A DNA stretch of 64,000 nt from Gloeopeniophorella convolvens (lineage: Eukaryota; Basidiomycota; Agaricomycetes; Russulales). The stretch is taken from contig WTXD01000002.1 of NCBI GenBank assembly GCA_022496205.1, forward strand, positions 558,001 through 622,000, in the 5' to 3' direction. The notes under the pieces were generated by a model. The model saw only the letters and a program-made list of their open reading frames with translations. It was not told where the DNA came from and made no database searches. Every line of letters starts with the position of its first letter. Position 1 is the stretch's first letter. Shown piece after piece: positions 57,310-64,000 of the stretch. Made by a program: the position numbers and the translations under genes.

Positions 57310-57503
57310 TGTTGGGCAGGGCGTTGAGCGACTTGGAGTCGAGACAGAGGCCGAGAGCAGAGGAGACCCCGCTGACGTAATGAGATTGAGGGTGGCGCCG
57401 CCATAAATCCGGGGAAAGTGCTCTTGCCTGGTTTCCTTCCGCAACCGCCATCTTGTCCCTCATCAGCCAGCCCATCTCCTCTCTGTCTCTTTCCTTTCAT
57501 CGC

Positions 57504-58012
57504 ATGAGCGTGCAGAACCTCAACACTTTCGGTCCGTGCTCCCCCAGATCGCCCCTTATCTGCCCCCAGCCCTAACCCGCCCAAATCTAGACCCCTTCGC
57601 CGACGAAGCCGACCCGCTCGCCGCTAACACTGACGCCGGCCAGCAGAACCATATCCACATCCGCATCCAGCAGCGGAATGGGCGCAAGACTTTGACAACG
57701 CTGCAGGGCTTGCCCAGGGGTCTGTCCATCTTCCATTGCACCCCCCGTATCGCTCACCCCACTATCAGAGTATGATGCGAAAAAACTCCTCAAGGCATTC
57801 AAGAAGGTGCGCCGGTCCGATCCCCGCGCACGTCGGTCCCAGCGCTGACCCTGCTCTGTCCTCGGTAGGAATTCGCCTGCAACGGCACCCTTGTGGAAGA
57901 CGAAGAGGCCGGACAAGTGATCCAGCTCCAGGGCGATCAGCGAACCAAGATATCCACTTTCCTCGTCGAGGAGGGTATCCCGCGCGCCACGATCAAGCTG
58001 CATGGGTTCTGA
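57504..58012 (+). CDS. SUI1: Translation initiation factor eIF1 (SUI1)
   Basis: Small cytosolic factor that binds the 40S subunit near the P site and enforces strict AUG choice. Four exons give 112 residues, the usual length: MSVQNLNTF-DPFADEADPLA, then IHIRIQQRNGRKTLTTLQGLPR, EYDAKKLLKAFKKEFACNGTLVED, and GDQRTKISTFLVEEGI, ending KLHGF. All introns have good sites. The bases just before the ATG (tcgc, then +4 a) lack a purine at -3, a poor start context. eIF1 genes in many eukaryotes keep a poor context, which lets eIF1 limit its own synthesis; the same may hold here. Head-to-head with FYV7, 194 bp apart. Confidence 0.97.
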
Positions 58013-58384
58013 GTGCCGGGTCGCGGGGCGGGATGCGCCCACGTGCCCTCCCACTTCCGAATGCCCCGTCCGACCGCTGCCATCATACGCACGACTTGTT
58101 GTACTTTTGCGATGTTTTTATTTCACGTTGCCGTCGCCTCGTAGCCGACGGTGTGTACTTCTACGTACGAGTCGCATGCTGTTGTTGTGATTTAGACATT
58201 TGTTTCACCCAAACTCTGCGATCTTGTAAGTGCGCACAACTGTGACGTAGGGTTGGGGCATGCGGCCGAGATCACGTTCCTTGCAACAAGTGTAGCATAT
58301 CGCAGCATCGAACTGAACGAGCAAGTAAACATCGAATCGGGACCCATGTACGGCACCTCCACTCCAGTGGGCGGACGAGACCAA
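58013..58384. other. Intergenic region between convergent genes
   Basis: 3' flanks of eIF1 and SNU27, 372 bp. No gene or strong repeat seen. Confidence 0.5.
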
Positions 58385-59335
58385 CTACTTGATCTTGTCG
58401 AGCGGTCTGTTGAACCCTCCGCGCCTGAACACACACACAATATGAGCAGACGAGGTCAGACGCATCCAGAACAACGCACCGATTCATATACTGTCTCCAA
58501 GTCCGGATCTTCTTGACGTCCGCGGTGCCCTCCTGGTTCCCCTCAACGTGCTTGCCCTGCGGAACCGGGCCCGTCAGCCGCCAGCCGCCAGCCACACACA
58601 AGCCACGCACCTTGGTCGACCCAAAGCCCGCCATGCCCATCATCGCCATCATCGCCTCGTCGTCGCCGTCGTCGCGCACCACCTCCATCTCCTCGCCCTC
58701 TTCAACCTCCTCGCCTTCCTCCAGCACAGTCGCCGGCGGGGTAGCCGCAGCCGTCGCTGCCGATGCGGCTGCTGTCACCGGCGCAGCCGCCGTTTCTATA
58801 AGTGGCGCGCGGGAGAAAACGGCAGCAGCAGACGTACGCGCACCTCGTGGCGGCGCCGGCGCCGGCCTCTTCACGTCGCGCGGCGGCTCCGAGTCCTTGC
58901 GCTCGCTCTGCGCGGCGTCCTCGCGCGCGGCGTCCCGGCCCTTGTCCGGCTCCTTTCTTTCCTTGTCCCTGTCCCTGTCCCGATCCCTGTCTCTGTCCCT
59001 GTCGTGCCGCTCGCGAAAGTCGTCGCGCCGGCTCGGTGAGCGCCGGTCCCGCTCGCGGTCATCGCGCCGGCGGGTGTCGCGCCGGTCGTCGTCCCTGTCC
59101 CGTCCATAGTCGCGCCTGTCTGTCGTGCGGGGGTAGTTGAAGCGCGGGCACGCGGAAGTGGGGTGTGGTGTTGCGCACCTGTGCGTCGAGCGTCGCCGCC
59201 ACCCCGCTTGGGGCTGCGCGAACGGCTGCTCCTGCGCCGCGAGTAGCGGTCTCTGTCACGGTCTCTGTCGCGGTCGCGGTCACGGTCCCTATCCCTGTCC
59301 CTGTCGCGGGGTCTGTTGTCGTGCCGCGAGGACAT
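58385..59335 (-). CDS. U4/U6.U5 tri-snRNP 27-kDa protein (SNRNP27/SNU27 type)
   Basis: Spliceosome protein of the tri-snRN particle; in animals it helps hold 5' splice-site choice during activation. The N-terminus is a long Arg-Asp dipeptide run (MSSRHDNRPRDRDRD...), then SRRRSSRSRSPKRGGGD. A second RD-rich block (RRDDFRERHDRDRDRD) and an Ala/Thr/Glu linker (LEEGEEVEEGEEMEVV) follow. The C-terminus carries the family's conserved block: MMGMAGFGSTK, then GKHVEGNQEGTADVKKIRTWRQYMNR and RGGFNRPLDKIK, split by two introns. The stop is TAG at 58385-58387. The C-terminal block is diagnostic. The DNA coding the RD runs is an imperfect 6-bp repeat. Confidence 0.9.
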
Positions 59336-59452
59336 GCGTGGTGGTGGTGGTGGAAGCGAAGTGAAGTGGGCGAGCGCCGGATCACGTGTGCCACCGCGAC
59401 TGCTGCTCTGCTCCGAGAGGCTCTGTCCTCCGCTTGTCACTGACCCCGCACG

Positions 59453-60260
59453 ATGTCCCTCGCACGCGCATTCCGCGGCTCTGCCCTGGGCACCGCAAAG
59501 ACCCTCCCGCAAGGCCACTCCAACGCGCACGTCAGGCTCTTCGGGCTCCCGCGCAGCGCCACCCCCGCAGACATCACCCGTCTCCTCGCCAAGCACAACG
59601 TGCAGGGCGTCTCAAAAGGTGCGCCCGCAGCCCGTGCTTCGCCCTGTCGCGGCCGCTGAACACGGACCCGCGTGCGCGCACACAGTCGCGCTCGACTACT
59701 ACCGCTTCGACCCGACGGGGCGCGCGTTCCTCACGCTCGCCAGCGCGCACGACCTCCCGCGCGTGCTCGCCGCGCTGCGCGAGGTGAAGCTCTTCAGCCA
59801 CACGCTACGCCCCGCGACGACGCCCGTGCCCGTCGCGCCGCCCGCGCGGGCACGCGGCGCCAAGGGCCGCGGCGAGGCGGCGGAGCGCGCGCTCGTCGCG
59901 GGCTCCGGGAGCCAGGGCGGCATCACTGACGTTGGGCGCGCGGTGCTGCTCGCGGGCCTCCCGGGGCGCATCTCGCCCGACAGCGTGCGCGTGTACCTGC
60001 GGCAGTACCGGCTGCTGGGCGGCGAGGCGGAGGTCGTCAAGCTCGAGCGGTGAGTCGCCTGGCTTTTGTTGGTTGGGCGGCGTGCTGAGGTGTGCGCTCT
60101 GCGCTGTAGGAGGGGCAAGTCCTCGCTGACGACGCGCGTGCTGGTCCGGCTCGCGACGCCGTCCGAGGCGCACCGTCTTGTGCGGGATGTCCATATGACC
60201 AAGTACGAGCCCGAGATATGGGAGGACAAGTACACGATCCGGGCGCACGTCATACATTGA
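59453..60260 (+). CDS. Orphan RRM-like protein, possibly mitochondrial
   Basis: Function not recognised. Three exons join in frame (gtgcgc...acacag, and gtgagt...ctgtag). The N-terminus MSLARAFRGSALGTAKTLPQG is basic without acids and may target mitochondria. HVRLFGLPRSATPADITRLLAKHNVQGVSKVALDYYRFDPTGRAFLTLASAHDLPRVLAALR (shown here only as the region after residue 26) has the beta-alpha-beta pattern and spacing of an RNA-recognition motif. A second similar unit begins GRAVLLAGLPGRISPDSVRVYLRQYRLLG and ends TRVLVRLATPSEAHRLVRDVHM. Typical aromatic RNP residues are weak, so RNA binding is a guess. It lies between spliceosome and cap-binding genes. Confidence 0.72.
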
Positions 60261-60383
60261 GATCACACATCCCCCCTCTTATTATATATAATACACACCG
60301 CTTAGACTGGGCGCTCGGACGACTAGTGCAGATAGCAAAGGGACAAGTAGAATACAGGAATAAGGTACGGGCGGGTGGGGGAG

Positions 60384-61235
60384 CTACATCCGCCCCGAGT
60401 CCTCGTCCACCCGCGCGCGCTGCCGGGCGTTCTCGTCCTCGTCCTCGTCCTCGGGCGAGCGCCCGCGCTTGTGTGTCGACTCCACGACGGGCGCGTGTTC
60501 CTGGTTCCACTCCCCGCCGCCGCCGGCCACCGGCGCGCCCTGCTCGGTGTCCGCGTAGCGCTCCTCGACCTGCCGCCGCCGCTCGGCCTCGAGCCGTTGT
60601 GCCTGCGCGCCCCAGCCGCCGCGGCCGGGGTCGTAGTCTTGCCTGTGCTCGTCGCGAACCTGGAGGGATGTGTTGTCGGGGACGTAGGGAGAGCGGAGAG
60701 GGTTGGGACGCACCTGGCCGCCGCTCTTGCCGCGTCCGAACTGTCTTCCTTCCTTGTAGCCCAGGTCCAAGTCGCACCGGATGATGCGTTCGTCGAGCTT
60801 GGTGCCGGAGATGTAGCGCATGCTAGCCAGCGCCTCTGCGTGCGTGTAGTACTCGACGAAGCAGAAGCCGCACGGTGTCCTGCAGCCCATGGTATCAGAC
60901 GTGTCTGAGCGTGGTCGGGGCAAGCAGACAACACACCGGGTGTGACGGTCAAGGCCCATGATGATGCGCTTGACGCCCCCTCCGTCCTCGGGGTTGGCGC
61001 ATCTCGAAAAGATGTCGTAGATCTGCTCCTCTGTGGTGAAGAAGCTCAGGTTGCCGATCTGCAGAAAAGCACGCAGTGAGTGAGTGTCTGCGCGGCGCGG
61101 TCTCTGAAAGCGTGGTGAGCTGACGTAGAGGGTGGTGGACTTGGAGAGCATATCATTCTGCCTCTGGCGGTCCACGCGCGCCTGTGAATCTTTGTAGTTT
61201 GAAGGCTGGTCGAGCGCGGCGACGACGGAGGTCAT
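60384..61235 (-). CDS. CBC2: Nuclear cap-binding protein subunit 2 (CBP20)
   Basis: Small subunit of the nuclear cap-binding complex; it holds the m7G cap and links transcripts to splicing, export and decay. The start at 61235 reads [25 protein letters not shown]. The RRM is spliced from three exons: [22 protein letters not shown] (RNP2), [14 protein letters not shown], then [41 protein letters not shown] (in part, RNP1). After GRGKSGGQ a 54-bp intron (60713-60660) joins [17 protein letters not shown], the conserved cap-contact tail. That intron is a multiple of three and open, so retention would insert 18 residues. The C-terminus is acidic and basic low complexity ([13 protein letters not shown]). 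Head-to-head with RPT3. Confidence 0.96.
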   Translation of the reverse strand: MTSVVAALDQPSNYKDSQARVDRQRQNDMLSKSTTLYVSSPRFQRPRRADTHSLRAFLQIGNLSFFTTEEQIYDIFSRCANPEDGGGVKRIIMGLDRHTRCVVCLPRPRSDTSDTMGCRTPCGFCFVEYYTHAEALASMRYISGTKLDERIIRCDLDLGYKEGRQFGRGKSGGQVRPNPLRSPYVPDNTSLQVRDEHRQDYDPGRGGWGAQAQRLEAERRRQVEERYADTEQGAPVAGGGGEWNQEHAPVVESTHKRGRSPEDEDEDENARQRARVDEDSGRM

Positions 61236-61383
61236 GGTTATGGTTAATTGAAAGAGGAGCGACTCCGAGTTGAAGGCGTCCGAGAGAGAGCAGATCTGAG
61301 ATCGGGACATTGTTCCCACGGGAGACGCGTCGCCGCGTCAGCGCGCAACTTGGCCTCCAAGCAGCTCTTCAAGCCCGTTCATC

Positions 61384-63042
<1,659 letters not shown>

Positions 63043-63756
63043 CGTTGCGTTGTACTGTCTTTGTACGTTGCATCCACTCGCACCGTTGACTCTTCTGACT
63101 TCGCACAGCTACACATGTATTCTAGAACCTGACATGATCTCTATTTCTCATCTTATCGAGGGATCGCCTGATATTGAACGCTCTCTTCACTTTGGCATCT
63201 CTACTGCTCTCTACAGAGAGGTGCCCATTATTGCGAGCAAGATTGTCTGTTCCCGTATTTTTGCCCCCCTCTGCTCTCCGAAAGGATGGGCGTAAGCCCA
63301 AACGGCGAGGGCTCTTCACACGCGGGATACACGCATGCGTTGATCGTGGCATGTATCTAGAGGTGCGTCTCCCAACTCTCTAAATCATCTTAGTCTGACA
63401 TCCTCCTCACAGTAGCATAAATTTGAACCAATTCAAAGTACTTTGCAGATATGCTTCGTCTGCCCGTCCTCTCCGCGTTCTATTTTGTCTTGTCTCGCTC
63501 CTCAACACTCTGGACTGCGCTGGTCTCCACGCGCTTAGTTCTCATTTTACGGGAGCAATATGTATGTAAATACCTCAGGGTTTCCACCGCTCTTTGTTGT
63601 CGTTTCGGTGTGGTCGATGTACAAGGAGACTTGAAGTGGAATACATTCGCTTTTTCTACGTATACATCGTTGCGTCCTTTATAGGACAGTGTGATATGCT
63701 CTTATATGTCCCCCCATGTTGGGCAGGGACTTATGATCGGGTCTGGAACGCCTGAA
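63043..63756. other. Intergenic region between convergent genes
   Basis: 3' flanks of RPT3 and the P5C reductase, about 710 bp and T-rich. Short open frames only; no gene seen. Confidence 0.5.
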
Positions 63757-64000
63757 TTACTTTTGGGGTTGTCCGAGTTCGCTGGCGCGCTCGGTTGCAA
63801 TTTGGATCGCGCGTGCAATGGTGGAGCGTACTCTTCCATCTTCGAGAGCAAGCAGACCCGCGATGGTGCAACCACCAGGAGCTTGCAAGGGACACACAGC
63901 CAAGATCAGTGCTTGGACAATGCAATCGCGGCGAATGCTTACTCGTGACGGAATCCTTGATCTGCGCGGGGTGCGCACCGGGCTGTAGGGCCATACGAGC
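63757..64000 (-). CDS. PRO3: Pyrroline-5-carboxylate reductase (C-terminal part, runs off the window)
   Basis: Last step of proline synthesis: NAD(P)H-dependent reduction of pyrroline-5-carboxylate. Only the final two exons are in the window. The upstream one reads ALQPGAHPAQIKDSVT; after an intron (gtaagc...gcaag) comes TPGGCTIAGLLALEDGRVRSTIARAIQIATERASELGQPQK and the stop at 63757-63759 (shown in parts here only to mark the KDSVTTPGGCTIAGL signature). This matches the family's C-terminal helical dimer domain with its conserved Gly-Gly-Thr-like turn. The 5' end lies beyond base 64000. Confidence 0.9.
   Translation of the reverse strand, partial: LVWPYSPVRTPRRSRIPSRVSIRRDCIVQALILAVCPLQAPGGCTIAGLLALEDGRVRSTIARAIQIATERASELGQPQK

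Overview
This window looks like the nuclear genome of a basidiomycete, most likely an Agaricomycete mushroom. The genes are dense and intron-rich. Most introns are 45-65 bp with GT...AG ends, and spliced reading frames close exactly to recognisable eukaryotic proteins. Two tRNA genes carry short introns just after the anticodon. Fungal or basidiomycete families are present (DUF6533 membrane protein, SAPS protein, Mif2, F-box and BTB proteins). I support 27 protein genes with a recognisable or clearly spliced structure, two tRNAs, and several weaker or undefined items. I see no CRISPR array, no intact transposon and no biosynthetic cluster.

Layout. 1-8 kb: UPF1 (5' end cut off), then a head-to-head pair of mitochondrial enzymes, the tRNA 2-thiouridylase MTU1/SLM3 and acetolactate synthase ILV2. 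8.6-14.5 kb: an orphan protein with a mitochondrial-type leader, the inner-kinetochore protein Mif2/CENP-C, and an F-box protein. 14.9-20 kb: an 831-residue disordered orphan whose start codon appears split by an intron, then the TRAMP poly(A) polymerase Trf4/5. Trf4/5 stands head-to-head with IPI1, a Rix1-complex ribosome-assembly factor (20.2-23.1 kb). 23.3-30.2 kb: an acylpyruvase (FAHD1 type), the AP-2 mu clathrin adaptor, and a SAPS-domain subunit of the Sit4/PP6 phosphatase.

30.2-36.8 kb and 37.6-40.5 kb are gene-poor. The first holds scattered exon-like open stretches without a full gene, short inverted repeats and a 15-bp direct repeat; it may be a decayed gene or transposon area. An unknown Arg-rich protein with a frame break lies between the two gaps. 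40.5-45.8 kb: tRNA-Asn, a BTB protein, a family III CoA-transferase and a TMEM198/DUF4203-like membrane protein. 45.8-48.6 kb is again gene-poor. 48.7-53.6 kb: a 145-residue orphan, mitochondrial ribosomal protein mL54, a DUF6533 membrane protein and tRNA-Tyr.

53.7-64 kb is very compact. Nine genes alternate strictly in strand: PAP2 phosphatase, PPP4R2, FYV7, eIF1, SNU27, an RRM-like orphan, cap-binding CBP20, proteasome RPT3, and pyrroline-5-carboxylate reductase (cut off at the window end). Every divergent gap here is under 200 bp. Much of the window serves RNA life: nonsense-mediated decay, nuclear RNA surveillance, 60S assembly, rRNA processing, splicing, cap binding, start-codon choice and tRNA modification. 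Exon limits were placed by eye from splice signals and reading frame; no transcript data were available.
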